Assembly: GCF_013386165.1 (NCBI RefSeq) | Contig: NZ_JACAOS010000003.1 | Coordinates: 186,001-250,000, forward strand | Length of the DNA: 64,000 bases | From: Pseudomonas gingeri | Lineage (GTDB): Bacteria; Pseudomonadota; Gammaproteobacteria; Pseudomonadales; Pseudomonadaceae | Reading direction: 5' to 3' | Part shown: piece after piece, positions 19,464 through 32,085 of the stretch | Layout: each line of letters opens with the position of its first letter | How positions within the stretch are numbered: position 1 is the first letter of the stretch | The notes under the pieces: generated by a model | What the model saw: the letters and a program-made list of their open reading frames with translations, nothing else | What the model was told of the DNA's origin: nothing | The model's database searches: none | Position numbers and translations under genes: made by a program

Positions 19464-20234
19464 CTATTGTGCCAACCAGCCGCCATCGATATTCCACGCC
19501 GCGCCGCGGACCTGGCTGCCGGCCTCGCTGCACAGGAACAGCACCAGTTCGCCCAGGTGCGCCGGGGTGACGAACTCCAGCGACGGTTGTTTCTCCGCCA
19601 GCAGATCGTGTTGCGCCTGTTGCGGATCGACCCCGCCGGCGGCACGGTCGTCGATCTGTTTCTGCACCAGAGGGGTGAGCACCCAACCCGGGCAGATGGC
19701 ATTGCAGGTGACGTTGCTGGTGGCGGTTTCCAGACCCACCACCTTGGTCAGGCCGATCACCCCGTGCTTGGCCGCGACATAGGCCGACTTGCCCACGGAA
19801 CCGACCTGGCCATGTACCGAAGCGATATTGACGATCCGCCCCCAGCCCCTGGCGCGCATCCCCGGCAGCGCCAGGCGCGTGCTGTGGAACACCGACGACA
19901 GGTTGATGGCGATAATCGCATCCCAACGCTCCACCGGGAACTCTTCCACCGTGGCGACATGCTGGATACCGGCGTTGTTGACGAGGATATCCACCCCGCC
20001 GAACTCGCGCTCGGCGTAGGCGAACATCTCGGCGATCTGCGCCGGGTCGCTGACATCGGCCGGATGATGGCCGACCCGACCGCCAAACTGCTGGACTTCG
20101 GCGATCACCGCGGCGGCGTCGCCGAAGCCATTGAGCAGCACATTGGCGCCGGCCCGCGCCAGGCCCAAAGCGATGCCCAGGCCGATGCCGCTGGTGGAGC
20201 CGGTGACCAGGGCGGTTTTACCTTTCAGACTCAT
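19464..20234 (-). CDS. bdhA: 3-hydroxybutyrate dehydrogenase
   Basis: 256-aa SDR from ATG 20234; a longer open frame exists but the MSLKGKTALVTGSTSGIG start is standard for the family. The NAD-binding glycine motif is TGSTSGIGLGIA, with NNAGIQHV and the catalytic Tyr-x3-Lys in YVAAKHG. The C-terminal QKQIDDRAAGG insert is typical of D-3-hydroxybutyrate dehydrogenases. It converts 3-hydroxybutyrate to acetoacetate. It starts 10 nt after the GntP permease stop, so the two form an operon. The layout bdhA-gntP-activator matches P. aeruginosa PA2003-PA2005. Confidence 0.93.
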   Translation of the reverse strand: MSLKGKTALVTGSTSGIGLGIALGLARAGANVLLNGFGDAAAVIAEVQQFGGRVGHHPADVSDPAQIAEMFAYAEREFGGVDILVNNAGIQHVATVEEFPVERWDAIIAINLSSVFHSTRLALPGMRARGWGRIVNIASVHGQVGSVGKSAYVAAKHGVIGLTKVVGLETATSNVTCNAICPGWVLTPLVQKQIDDRAAGGVDPQQAQHDLLAEKQPSLEFVTPAHLGELVLFLCSEAGSQVRGAAWNIDGGWLAQ

Positions 20235-20244
20235 TGTCGATTCC

Positions 20245-21636
20245 TCACACGATGCCGGTGGCATAGAAGGTGGCGATCACCACGAAGACCGCCAGGGTCT
20301 TGATCAGGGTAATGCAGAAAATATCCTTGTAGGCTTCTCGGTGGGTCAGTCCGGTGACGGCCAGCAGGGTAATCACCGCGCCGTTGTGGGGCAGGGTATC
20401 CATGCCGCCGCTGGCCATGGCCGCGACCCGGTGCAGGACTTCCAGCGGAATATTCGCGGCATGGGCGGCACTGATGAAACTGTCGGACATCGCCGCCAGG
20501 GCGATACTCATGCCGCCCGAAGCAGATCCGGTGATCCCCGCCAGCAGGGTGACGGTGACGGCTTCGTTGACCAGCGGATTGGGAATGCTCTTGAGCCAGT
20601 CGGCCAGCACCAGGAACCCCGGCAACGAGGCGATGACTGCGCCGAAGCCGTATTCCGAGGCGGTGTTCATCGCCGCCAGCAGGGCACCGCCCACCGCGCT
20701 CTTGCTGCCTTCGGCCAGCTTGCCGCGAAGGGTCCGGAAGCCAAAGATCAACACCACGACGATGCCCACCAGCAACGCGGCCTGTACTGCCCAGATGGCG
20801 GTGAGCTTGGCGATATCGGTCTGTACCGGCGTGGCCATGCCCGGCAGGCTGAGGGTGTGGGTCTTGCCGTACCAGAGCGGAATCCACCGGGTGAACAGCA
20901 GGTTCATGATACCCACCAGCAACAGCGGCGAGAGGGCGATCCAGGGGTTGGGCAGGCGGATGTCCTCGGCGGTTTCCGGTTCGTTGCGCAACTCCGTGCC
21001 GTAGCCTTCGCCGGCGCGCTGGGCTCGATTGCGTTGGCGTTGCAGGAACAGCATGCCGGCGCAGAACACGAAGAGCGTGCCTATCAGACCCAGCCAGGGC
21101 GCAGCCCAGGCGGTGGTGTTGAAGAAGGTGCTGGGAATGATGTTCTGGATCTGCGGTGTGCCAGGCAGGGCGTCCATGGTGAAGGAGAACGCGCCGAGGG
21201 CGATGGTTGCCGGCATCAGACGTTTGGGGATATTGCTCTGGCGAAACATCTCGGCGGCAAAGGGGTAGACCGCGAACACCACCACGAACAGCGAGACGCC
21301 GCCGTAGGTGAGCAGGGCGCAGACCAGCACGATCACCAGCATCGCCTGGCGGGTGCCGAACAGGCGGATGGCGGCGGCGACAATCGAGCGTGAGAAGCCG
21401 GAGAGCTCGATCAGCTTGCCGAACACGGCGCCGAGCAGGAAGACCGGGAAGTAGAGTTTGACGAAACCGACCATTTTTTCCATGAACACCCCGGTGAAGG
21501 CGGGGGCGACGGCGGAGGGGTCGGTGAGCAAGACGGCGCCGAGGGCGGCGATGGGGGCAAACAGGATAACGCTGTAGCCGCGGTAGGCAGCCAGCATCAG
21601 CAATGCCAGCGCCGCGAGGGCGATGATCACACTCAT
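20245..21636 (-). CDS. GntP family permease, probable 3-hydroxybutyrate uptake
   Basis: 463 aa with about a dozen hydrophobic segments. GntP-type features are FLLGAVFGKLIELSGFSRSI, RLMPATIALGAFSFTMDALP near the middle, and GSASGGMSIAL and HNGAVITLLAVTGLTHREAY at the C-terminus. It is the first gene after a sigma-54 promoter (21691-21706) and is co-transcribed with bdhA. The substrate, 3-hydroxybutyrate or acetoacetate, is inferred from the operon. Confidence 0.9.
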   Translation of the reverse strand: MSVIIALAALALLMLAAYRGYSVILFAPIAALGAVLLTDPSAVAPAFTGVFMEKMVGFVKLYFPVFLLGAVFGKLIELSGFSRSIVAAAIRLFGTRQAMLVIVLVCALLTYGGVSLFVVVFAVYPFAAEMFRQSNIPKRLMPATIALGAFSFTMDALPGTPQIQNIIPSTFFNTTAWAAPWLGLIGTLFVFCAGMLFLQRQRNRAQRAGEGYGTELRNEPETAEDIRLPNPWIALSPLLLVGIMNLLFTRWIPLWYGKTHTLSLPGMATPVQTDIAKLTAIWAVQAALLVGIVVVLIFGFRTLRGKLAEGSKSAVGGALLAAMNTASEYGFGAVIASLPGFLVLADWLKSIPNPLVNEAVTVTLLAGITGSASGGMSIALAAMSDSFISAAHAANIPLEVLHRVAAMASGGMDTLPHNGAVITLLAVTGLTHREAYKDIFCITLIKTLAVFVVIATFYATGIV

Positions 21637-21690
21637 GGTGTGTCTCCAATTGTTATTTTTGTAGGTTAGGTCTGAATCTCCTGTGGCGTT

Positions 21691-21706
21691 TGCGAGTTTT
21701 GTGCCA
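21691..21706 (-). promoter_or_regulatory. Sigma-54 (-24/-12) promoter of gntP-bdhA
   Basis: Reads TGGCAC-AAAAC-TCGCA on the minus strand, with the GG and GC dinucleotides exactly 10 nt apart as the consensus requires. It is one base from the usual TTGCA. It lies about 55 bp upstream of the gntP ATG and downstream of a sigma-54 activator gene, which makes it convincing. Confidence 0.8.
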
Positions 21707-21768
21707 TGTATTTAAGTTGTTGAAATATATGGGTATTTTTATGGTTTTGTTGAGGTCGTGAGGTTTTT

Positions 21769-21784
21769 GTCTCTATAGTGAGAC
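21769..21784. promoter_or_regulatory. Candidate activator-binding site 1
   Basis: GTCTCTATAGTGAGAC, an inverted repeat (arms extend to TGTCTC/GAGACA at 21768-21785). It lies about 70 bp upstream of the -24 element. Nearly the same sequence occurs twice more at 21908-21943. Confidence 0.65.
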
Positions 21785-21804
21785 ATGTAGTGGTCTTGAG
21801 GGGG

Positions 21805-21895
21805 TTATCGCGAGCAAGCTTGCTCCTACAGTACAGCGCCGTTCGCGAGAGAAAGTTCACCCAAACCCCTGTAGGAGCAAGCTTGCTCGCGATAA
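21805..21895. repeat. REPIN, copy 3 (variant)
   Basis: Inverted 27-bp arms at 21805-21831 and 21869-21895 with core GCGAGCAAGCTTGCTC; the arms are in the opposite order from copies 1 and 2 and the middle is unrelated. It sits between the sigma-54 activator gene and gntP, between candidate activator sites. Confidence 0.88.
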
Positions 21896-21907
21896 GAGTG
21901 CAGGGCA

Positions 21908-21933
21908 CTCTCAATAATGAGATGAATATCTCA

Positions 21934-21943
<10 letters not shown>
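21908..21943. promoter_or_regulatory. Candidate activator-binding sites 2 and 3
   Basis: TCTCAATAATGAGA (21909-21922) and ATCTCACTATTGAGAC (21928-21943; complement GTCTCAATAGTGAGAT). Each matches site 1 at about 14 of 16 positions. The two copies also pair with each other as a hairpin. Site 3 overlaps the activator's stop codon. Their position 200-240 bp upstream of a sigma-54 promoter is normal for enhancer sites. Confidence 0.6.
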
Positions 21944-23349
<1,406 letters not shown>

Positions 23350-23384
23350 GGCAGGTCGATCCATTACTGGCGGGCGGCGATCAA

Positions 23385-24979
<1,595 letters not shown>

Positions 24980-24983
<4 letters not shown>

Positions 24984-26002
24984 GAGCGGGGGTCGAAGGC
25001 ATCACGCAGTGCCTCGCCGATAAACACCAGCAGCGAGAGGATCAGCGCCAGGGTGAAGAAAGCGGTGAAGCCCAGCCACGGGGCTTGCAGGTTCTGTTTG
25101 CCCTGGCCGATCAACTCGCCCAGGGAGGCGCTGCCGGCGGGCATGCCGAAGCCGAGGAAGTCCAGCGCCGTCAAGGTCGAAATCGCCCCGGTGAGGATGA
25201 ATGGCAGGTAGCTCAGGGTCGCGTTCATGGCATTGGGCAGGATGTGCCGCAGGATGATCTTGCGGTCGGTCAGGCCCAGGGCTCGGGCGGCCTTGACGTA
25301 TTCCAGGTTGCGCCCCCGGAGGAATTCGGCACGCACCACGTCCACCAGGGCCAGCCAGGAAAACAGCGCCATGATGCCCAGCAACCACCAGAAATTCGGT
25401 TCGACGAAGCCGGACAGGATGATCAGCAGGTAGAGCACCGGCAGGCCGGACCAGACTTCCAGCAGGCGCTGGCCGAGCAGGTCGATCCAGCCGCCGTAAT
25501 AACCTTGCAGGGCCCCGGCGGCAATGCCGATCAGGGCGCTGACGGCGGTCAGGGCGAGGGCGAAGAGAATCGACACCCGGGCGCCGAAGATCACCCGTGC
25601 GAGCACGTCCCGGGCCTGGTCGTCGGTGCCCAGCCAGTTCACCGTGGTGGGTGGGCTGGGGGCCGGCTTGTTGAGGTCATAGTTGGGCGTGTCGGCACTG
25701 AACGGGATCGGCGGGAACAGCATCCAGCCGCCATCCCTGGTGATCAATTGACGCACATAGTCGCTACGGTAGTCGGCCTGGAAGGGCAGTTGGCCGCCGA
25801 ACTCCTGCTCGGTGTAGCGCTTGAACACCGGGAAGTACAGCGAGCCCTGGTAGTTGAGCACCAGTGGCTTGTCGTTGGCGATCAGCTCGCCCCCCAGGCT
25901 CAGGACGAACAGCGCGGCGAACAGCCATAGCGACCACCAGCCACGGCGGTTGGCCTTGAAACGGTCGAGCCGGCGCCGGCTCACGGGCGAGAGTCTGAAC
26001 AT
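24980..26002 (-). CDS. Peptide ABC transporter permease, YejE-like
   Basis: 340 aa. An N-terminal membrane segment (WWSLWLFAALFVLSLGGE) precedes a periplasmic stretch with FKRYTEQEFGGQLPFQ and NWLGTDDQARDVLAR, both typical of YejE. Then come the permease core and the ATPase-contact loop EYVKAARALGLTDRKIILRH. The gene overlaps those on both sides by a few bases, so the four yej-like genes are one operon. Confidence 0.92.
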
Positions 26003-27075
26003 CAGGCGTTCCTCGCGGCGAAGTCGATACGTGGGTCGACCAGGGTGTAGCAGAGGTCACCGACCAGTTTTATCAAGAGGCCGAACAGGGTGAAGATGAA
26101 CAATGAGCCGAACACCACCGGATAGTCCCGCGACACCGCCGCTTCGTAGCTCATGCGGCCGAGGCCATCGAGGGAGAAAATCACCTCGATCAACAGCGAG
26201 CCGGCGAAGAACACACTGATAAACGCCTGGGGAATGCCCGAGACCACCAGCAGCATGGCGTTGCGGAACACATGGCCGTAGAGCACCCGTCGTTCGCTCA
26301 GGCCCTTGGCCCGGGCCGTGACCACGTACTGGCGGGTGACCTCATTGAGGAAGGAGTTCTTGGTCAGGATGGTCAGGGTGGCGAAACCGCCGATCACCAG
26401 CGAGGTGACCGGTAGCACCAGGTGCCAGAAGTAGTCGGCGATCTTGCCCAGGGTCGAGAGCTGGTCGAAGTTCTCCGAGACCAGCCCGCGCACCGGGAAC
26501 CAGTTCAGCGAAGTGCCACCGGCGAACGCGACGATCAGCAGCATGGCGAAGAGGAACGCCGGCATGGCGTAGCCGATGACGATGGCGGTGCTGCTCCAGA
26601 CATCGAAGCGGCTGCCGTGGCGGGTCGCCTTGCGGATGCCCAGGGGAATCGACACCAGGTAGGTGATCAGCGTGGCCCAGAGCCCGAGGGAAATAGTCAC
26701 CGGCATTTTCTCCAGGATCAGGTCGGTGACCTGGGCGCCGCGAAAGAAGCTTTTGCCGAAATCCAGGCTGGCGTAGTGCTTGAGCATCAGCCAGAAGCGC
26801 TCGGGGGCCGGTTTGTCGAAGCCGTACTGGCGCTCGATGTCGGCGATCAGCTTGGGGTCCAGGCCGCGGCTGGCCCGCGAGGCGCTTTGCACCGCATCGC
26901 CACCACCGCCGAGGGCGCCGGCTCCCGCTCCCGCACCGCCAATCCCCTGCAAGCGGGCGATGGCCTGTTCCACCGGGCCGCCGGGCGCGGCCTGGACGAT
27001 GACGAAATTGACCAGCAGGATCATCATCAGGGTCGGGATGATCAGCAGCAAGCGCCGCAGGGTGTACGCCAGCAT
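26002..27075 (-). CDS. Peptide ABC transporter permease, YejB-like
   Basis: 357 aa from ATG 27075; the longer open frame runs into the upstream gene. It starts [17 protein letters not shown], the standard DppB/YejB N-terminus. Residues about 45-75 are a small, glycine- and alanine-rich loop also seen in other YejB proteins. The ATPase-contact loop is [20 protein letters not shown]. It overlaps the binding-protein stop codon. Confidence 0.92.
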   Translation of the reverse strand: MLAYTLRRLLLIIPTLMMILLVNFVIVQAAPGGPVEQAIARLQGIGGAGAGAGALGGGGDAVQSASRASRGLDPKLIADIERQYGFDKPAPERFWLMLKHYASLDFGKSFFRGAQVTDLILEKMPVTISLGLWATLITYLVSIPLGIRKATRHGSRFDVWSSTAIVIGYAMPAFLFAMLLIVAFAGGTSLNWFPVRGLVSENFDQLSTLGKIADYFWHLVLPVTSLVIGGFATLTILTKNSFLNEVTRQYVVTARAKGLSERRVLYGHVFRNAMLLVVSGIPQAFISVFFAGSLLIEVIFSLDGLGRMSYEAAVSRDYPVVFGSLFIFTLFGLLIKLVGDLCYTLVDPRIDFAARNA

Positions 27076-28943
27076 CAGTGCTGTCCTCCGGAACTGCCGC
27101 GCTTGATCAGCTCGGCGGTCATCTGTTCGTTGGTCAGCGCGGTCGGGCTGACTTCCCACCAGGTTTCGACGGCGGGGTCATTGCTGGCCTGCTCCTTGGG
27201 GAAACCGAAGCGGTTCCACCAGACCGTCGAGGTGCCCGGCGGGTAATAGTTGGGAATCCAGTAGTAGTTCCATTGCAGCACCCGGTCCAGGGCGTGGGCG
27301 TAGCTGAGCATCTGTGCTTGGGTATCGGCCTTGACCAGGCCGTTGATCAGGGTGTCGACGGCGGGGTTCTTCAGGGCCATGAAGTTGCTCGAGCCGGGGT
27401 CGTTGGCCGCCGCGGAACCAAAGTAGTTGTACAGCTCGATACCCGGCGAGGTGCTGACCGGGTAGCCGCTGACGATCATGTCGTAGTCGCGGGCCTTGAG
27501 GCGGTTGACGTACTGCGAGGCGTCGATGCGACGGATGTCCATGCGGATGCCGATCTGCGCCAGGTTGCGTTTATACGGCAGCAGCAGTCGCTCCATGCCG
27601 TTCTGGGCATTGAGGAAGGTGAAGTTCAGCGGCTCGCCCTGGGCATTGACCAGGCGGTCGCCGTCGGGTTTCCAGCCGGCCTGTTCCAGCAGGGCCAGGG
27701 CTTTGAGCTGTTTGTCCCGCAGGTTGCCGCTGGCATCGGTTTTCGGCGCTTGGAAGACCTGGGTGAAGACTTCGTCGGGAATCTGCCCGCGCAGCGGTTC
27801 GAGAATCGCCAGTTCCGCCGGGTCGGGCAACTGCGTGGCGGCCAGGGCGGTGTTGGAGAAGAAGCTCTGCTGGCGGATGTACATGTTGCGCATCATCTGC
27901 CGGTTGCTCCACTCGAAGTCCCAGAGCATGGCCAGGGCTTCACGCACGCGGCGGTCCTGGAACATCGGCTTTTGCAGGTTGAACAGATAGCCCTGTGCCG
28001 ATTGCGGCGCTTCCTGGGCCAGATGGGCCTTTTGCAGGCGGCCATCGCTGAGGGCCGGACTGTCATAGCCGATGGAGTAGCCGGTGGCGGAAAACTCGCG
28101 ATTGTAGTCATAGGCGCCGCCGCGCAGGACCTGGCGGGCCACGTCGGTGTCGCCGAAGTATTCGAGGGTGAAACGGTCGAAATTATAGAGGCCGCGGCTG
28201 ACCGGCAGGTCCTTGCCCCACCAGTCGGGATTGCGCTCGAAGGTGATGCTGCGTCCGGAGTCGATCTTGCTGACCTTGTACGGGCCGCTGCCCAGCGGCG
28301 CTTCGTAACCGCCGCCGTCGGCGAAGTCACGGGTTTTCCACCAATGTTCCGGGAGCACCGGCAGGCTGGCGATATCCAGCGGCAGCGAGCGGTTGTCGTT
28401 GTTCTTGAAGTCGAAGCGGACCTGGGTCGGTGACTCGACCTCGACGTCTTTCACCGCTTCGAACTGCAGGCGGTAGCTGAGGCTGCCCTGGGTCATCAGC
28501 AGGTTGTAGGTGTAGCGCACGTCTTCGGCGCTGATGGGGGTGCCGTCGGCGAAGCGGGCCTTGGGGTTCAGGTAGAACCGCAGGGACAGGCCGTCATCGC
28601 TGCGCTGCATTTTTTCCGCCACCAGGCCATAGACGGTGTAGGGCTCGTCCAGGGAGCGCACGGCCAGGGGCGAGTAGATCCAGCCGTCGACCTGGGTGAC
28701 GCCGACGCCTTTGTCGACATAGGGCAGGATATGGTCGAACTGGCCGATCTCGATCGCCGAGCGGCGCAGGCTGCCGCCCTTGGGCGCGCGGGGGTTGGCG
28801 TAGTTGAAGTGGCTGAAGCCGGCAGGGTACTTGGCCGGTTCGCCGTAGACCGTCAGGGCGTGTTGCGCGGGGGCGGCGTAGGCCGGTTGGCCCGCAAACA
28901 GGGCCATGACGGTAAATGTGAGGGATAGAGCCAGTCGCATCAT
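27075..28943 (-). CDS. Extracellular peptide-binding protein, YejA-like
   Basis: 622 aa from the ATG at 28943, which begins a clear signal peptide ([20 protein letters not shown]). The family-5 binding fold is visible: [54 protein letters not shown] and [17 protein letters not shown]. In E. coli the homologous YejABEF system imports peptides such as microcin C. First gene of a four-gene operon reading right to left; no adjacent dedicated regulator is seen. Confidence 0.92.
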   Translation of the reverse strand: MMRLALSLTFTVMALFAGQPAYAAPAQHALTVYGEPAKYPAGFSHFNYANPRAPKGGSLRRSAIEIGQFDHILPYVDKGVGVTQVDGWIYSPLAVRSLDEPYTVYGLVAEKMQRSDDGLSLRFYLNPKARFADGTPISAEDVRYTYNLLMTQGSLSYRLQFEAVKDVEVESPTQVRFDFKNNDNRSLPLDIASLPVLPEHWWKTRDFADGGGYEAPLGSGPYKVSKIDSGRSITFERNPDWWGKDLPVSRGLYNFDRFTLEYFGDTDVARQVLRGGAYDYNREFSATGYSIGYDSPALSDGRLQKAHLAQEAPQSAQGYLFNLQKPMFQDRRVREALAMLWDFEWSNRQMMRNMYIRQQSFFSNTALAATQLPDPAELAILEPLRGQIPDEVFTQVFQAPKTDASGNLRDKQLKALALLEQAGWKPDGDRLVNAQGEPLNFTFLNAQNGMERLLLPYKRNLAQIGIRMDIRRIDASQYVNRLKARDYDMIVSGYPVSTSPGIELYNYFGSAAANDPGSSNFMALKNPAVDTLINGLVKADTQAQMLSYAHALDRVLQWNYYWIPNYYPPGTSTVWWNRFGFPKEQASNDPAVETWWEVSPTALTNEQMTAELIKRGSSGGQH

Positions 28944-29025
28944 CAGCCTTAAAGCCGCTTTGAAATAACAGGGTTGTACGCTACACGGGCTCAATCGGCC
29001 AGCCAAGCCTGAATGTCTCCGAAAC

Positions 29026-29055
29026 AAAACGGCCCACGAGAGCGTGGGCCGTTTT
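29026..29055 (-). terminator. Rho-independent terminator of ppiC
   Basis: Perfect 13-bp arms, AAAACGGCCCACG / CGTGGGCCGTTTT, with a 4-nt loop, 22 bp beyond the parvulin stop. The symmetric A and T tracts would let it work in both directions. Confidence 0.88.
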
Positions 29056-29076
29056 GAATCGTCAGACCGCGGACAA

Positions 29077-29358
29077 TCAGTCCTGGCGGCTGGTGACTTC
29101 CAGCAGGTGGTAGCCGAACTGGGTCTTCACCGGGCCTTGCACGGTGTTGACCGGGGCGCTGAAGACCACGGTGTCGAATTCCTTGACCATCTGGCCAGGA
29201 CCGAAGGAACCCAGGTTACCGCCGTCGCGGCTGGACGGGCAGGTGGAGTTCGCCTTGGCGATTTCGGCGAAATCGGCGCCGCCTTCGATCTGGGCCTTGA
29301 GTTCGTTGCACTTGTCTTCGCTGGCAACCAGGATGTGGCGGGCAGTGGCTTTGGCCAT
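29077..29358 (-). CDS. ppiC: Peptidyl-prolyl cis-trans isomerase, PpiC-type parvulin
   Basis: 93 aa, a single parvulin domain with no signal peptide, so cytosolic like E. coli PpiC. It has the ARHILVASEDKCNELK opening, GGNLGSFGPGQMVKEFD in the middle and TQFGYHLLEVTSRQD at the end. A GGAG-type ribosome site precedes the ATG. Monocistronic, with a strong terminator after it. Confidence 0.94.
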   Translation of the reverse strand: MAKATARHILVASEDKCNELKAQIEGGADFAEIAKANSTCPSSRDGGNLGSFGPGQMVKEFDTVVFSAPVNTVQGPVKTQFGYHLLEVTSRQD

Positions 29359-29471
29359 GGGGTGATGCTCCTTTCAAGAAAGTGTCGAGGTTACCGGATT
29401 CAGGCCGGATTTTCCCGGCAAAAGTTCCGCACGACGGCGAGCACCGGACCTGTGGCGAGCCGGCTTGCCCT

Positions 29472-31025
29472 TCAGGCTGACTGCTCCTGGCCGGGGCAAC
29501 CCTCGGGCTGCGGCGCTTTTGTCGGGGAAAAGAGCAGAAAACTGAGGGTCGCCAGCAGCAGGACGCTGGTCGCGCCATAGATCATGACCCAGCCGAATCC
29601 GGCCGTCAGGGCGCTATGCAGGGCTTCGCTGGGGGCGTCCAGATGCGCCAGCAGCGTCGGGTTCTGTTTCAGTACCTGCATGTCGCCGGCGGCAATCTTC
29701 TCCGCGAACAGGCGCAACCCCGTGCCGTCGGCCACGCCCAGTGTGTCGCTCAGATAGCCCATGATGCCCTCCACCAGGATGAAACCCATCATCGCGATAT
29801 TGAAGGCCAGGGAAATCATCCTGGCGCTGGTGTCCGCGCCCGAGGCCATGCCGGCCCGTTGCGCCGAAACCGAGGCGGTAATGGTATTGGTGGTCGTGGT
29901 GTTGGTCAGGCCCAACCCGATACCGGCAACCACGCAGCCCGGCAGGATCCACCCGCCCGGTTGCATGGAGACGCTGCCGATGCGCATCAATACAAAACCC
30001 AGGCCGATCACCGACAGGCCCAGCGGAACCACGATGCCGGGCTGCCAGCGCAGTGCCAGGCGCTCCGCCAAGGGCGGCACGAACAGCGTGGGCAGGGTGT
30101 AGGCCAGCAGGGCCAAGCCGGTTTGCAGGCCGTCGTATCCCAGGCCGACATGGAAATAGATCGGCAGGTAGATAATGAATGGCCAGAAGCTGAAGTTCAT
30201 GCCCATCGAACCCAGTAATCCGCCGGAAAAGTTGCGCACGCGGAACACGGAAAAATCGATCATCGGTCGTTGGCTGCGGCGCTCGGCCATGACAAAGCCG
30301 GCGAAGCTGAGCAATGACAGGCCGATAATGCCCAACGCGGCCGGGCTGTCGAAGCCGAGCGCTGGGCCTTGGGTCACGAATAGCACCAGGCAGAACACCG
30401 CGACTGACAAGGTGACGATCCCGGCGATGTCCAGGCGGGTGGCCTGGGGATCGCGGGATTCCTCCACGCCGGCCTGACTCATCAGCCAGGTGACGGTGGC
30501 CAGCACGACATGCACCAGGAACACCCATTGCCAACTCGCCAGCGCCAGGATGGCCGCGCCGACGATGGGGCCAAAGCCGAGGCCGGCACCAAAGACGATC
30601 CCCCACCAGGCGAAGGCCTTGCCGCGCGCCTGTCCATCGCGGAATTGATTCGAGAGGATGGCGATCTGGCAGATCAGCATCATCGCGCCGCTCAAGCCCT
30701 GGAGAAAGCGCGCCACGATCAGCACGGCGGCGCTGTCGGTCAGGCCGCAGATCAGTGAGGTGAGGCCGAAAGCGATGATCCCCAGGTTGAAAACGCGTTT
30801 GCGGCCGTAACGGTCGGCGAGGGTGCCGACGGCCATCAGGATCGTGGTCATGGCGATGGTGTAGGCCGCCATCACCCATTGCAGTTGGCGGAAACTGGCG
30901 CCCATGACCTGCTCGAGGGTGGACAGGATCGGCGGTACGCTGGAAATCTCCAGCCCCAGCATCATCGCGGACAGGCAAACGGCGGCCAGGGCAAAGGTGC
31001 TCTGGCGGGTGGGAGAGGGCGTCAT
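29472..31025 (-). CDS. MFS drug/efflux transporter, DHA2 (14-helix) type
   Basis: 517 aa from ATG 31025 behind AAGGAT; the longer frame has a poor start. Many hydrophobic segments, about 14. The motif A loop is GTLADRYGRKRVFNLG between helices 2 and 3, and motif C-like glycines appear in the GIVFGAGLGFGPIVGAAI segment, as in drug:proton antiporters. The divergent LysR gene at 31184 probably controls it. The substrate is not predictable. Confidence 0.9.
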   Translation of the reverse strand: MTPSPTRQSTFALAAVCLSAMMLGLEISSVPPILSTLEQVMGASFRQLQWVMAAYTIAMTTILMAVGTLADRYGRKRVFNLGIIAFGLTSLICGLTDSAAVLIVARFLQGLSGAMMLICQIAILSNQFRDGQARGKAFAWWGIVFGAGLGFGPIVGAAILALASWQWVFLVHVVLATVTWLMSQAGVEESRDPQATRLDIAGIVTLSVAVFCLVLFVTQGPALGFDSPAALGIIGLSLLSFAGFVMAERRSQRPMIDFSVFRVRNFSGGLLGSMGMNFSFWPFIIYLPIYFHVGLGYDGLQTGLALLAYTLPTLFVPPLAERLALRWQPGIVVPLGLSVIGLGFVLMRIGSVSMQPGGWILPGCVVAGIGLGLTNTTTTNTITASVSAQRAGMASGADTSARMISLAFNIAMMGFILVEGIMGYLSDTLGVADGTGLRLFAEKIAAGDMQVLKQNPTLLAHLDAPSEALHSALTAGFGWVMIYGATSVLLLATLSFLLFSPTKAPQPEGCPGQEQSA

Positions 31026-31183
31026 GAGTATCCTTCCAGAAGACGTGAAGGCTGCGCCATCGAGCGCTGCCTGAAACCATGCATCCACACGATGCGGCTG
31101 GCTGCAGGCGGATGTTAGGGCGGGCTCATCTATCCATCAATGATATGGTTGGCTATATCAGAGACAACAAAACAGGATGATTC

Positions 31184-32035
31184 ATGGCCCGACCGTCCCT
31201 CGATGTGGAGTCCGTGCAGGCTTTCGTCGCCATCGGTGACTTCCAGAGTTTCACCAAGGCCGCTGAAGCCTTGGGCACGACCCAAGGCGCCATCAGTGTG
31301 AAACTCAAACGCCTGGAAGAGCGTCTGGGCTACAAGCTGATCGAACGCACGCCCCGGCTGGTGCGCCTTTCGGCGGCGGGGGCGATGTTCCTCAATCCGG
31401 CGCGGGAATTCATCGCCGCCCATGACCGCGCCATGGCGGCCTTGTCCAGTGAGTGCCGGCGCTTCCGACTGGGGATTGCCGAACATGTGGCCGGGCCGGA
31501 AATCCCGACACTGCTGGCGCGCCTGAACGAACGTGATCCGGCGCTGACCATCGAAGTGCGTCTGGAAAACTCCCGTAGCCTGCTGGACGCTTTTGACAAC
31601 GGTGAACTCGATGCGGTGATCGTTCGCCAGGAAGATGACCGGCGTGACGGTGAAGACCTTGGGCCTGAGCATTTCGGCTGGTTTGCCGCGCCGTGCTTCC
31701 ATCAGCAGCCGGGCAAGCCTCTGCGGCTGGCGGCCCTGGCGCCTTGCTGCGGCGTGCGCGACATCGCCACCCGGGCGTTGCTGAATGCCGGGATTCAGTG
31801 GAATGAAGTCTTTGTCGGTGGCGGCCATGCGGCCGTAGTCGCTGCGGTTTCGGCGGGGTTGGCGGTGGCGGCGTTTTCCTGCCGTCTGGCTCCGGCCGAT
31901 ACCGTCGAAGTCAGTCAGAGCCTGGGTTTGCCCGAACTGACGGCGTCACGGATCATGCTGCACACGACGCTCACGGATGGCCGCTCCCGGGATGCCTTGC
32001 GGGTGCTGGCAGCGGTGTATCGAGAGCATCGTTGA
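31184..32035 (+). CDS. LysR family regulator
   Basis: 283 aa. The N-terminal helix-turn-helix is FTKAAEALGTTQGAISVKLKRLE, followed by a LysR effector domain (residues about 90-280). It is divergently transcribed from the MFS exporter across a 158-bp gap, the usual arrangement for a LysR gene and its target. Confidence 0.92.
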   Translation: MARPSLDVESVQAFVAIGDFQSFTKAAEALGTTQGAISVKLKRLEERLGYKLIERTPRLVRLSAAGAMFLNPAREFIAAHDRAMAALSSECRRFRLGIAEHVAGPEIPTLLARLNERDPALTIEVRLENSRSLLDAFDNGELDAVIVRQEDDRRDGEDLGPEHFGWFAAPCFHQQPGKPLRLAALAPCCGVRDIATRALLNAGIQWNEVFVGGGHAAVVAAVSAGLAVAAFSCRLAPADTVEVSQSLGLPELTASRIMLHTTLTDGRSRDALRVLAAVYREHR

Positions 32036-32085
32036 GCGGGTTCTTTAGCTGACCGTCCAGGGCGGATGGCCAGCCCCGTTGCCAG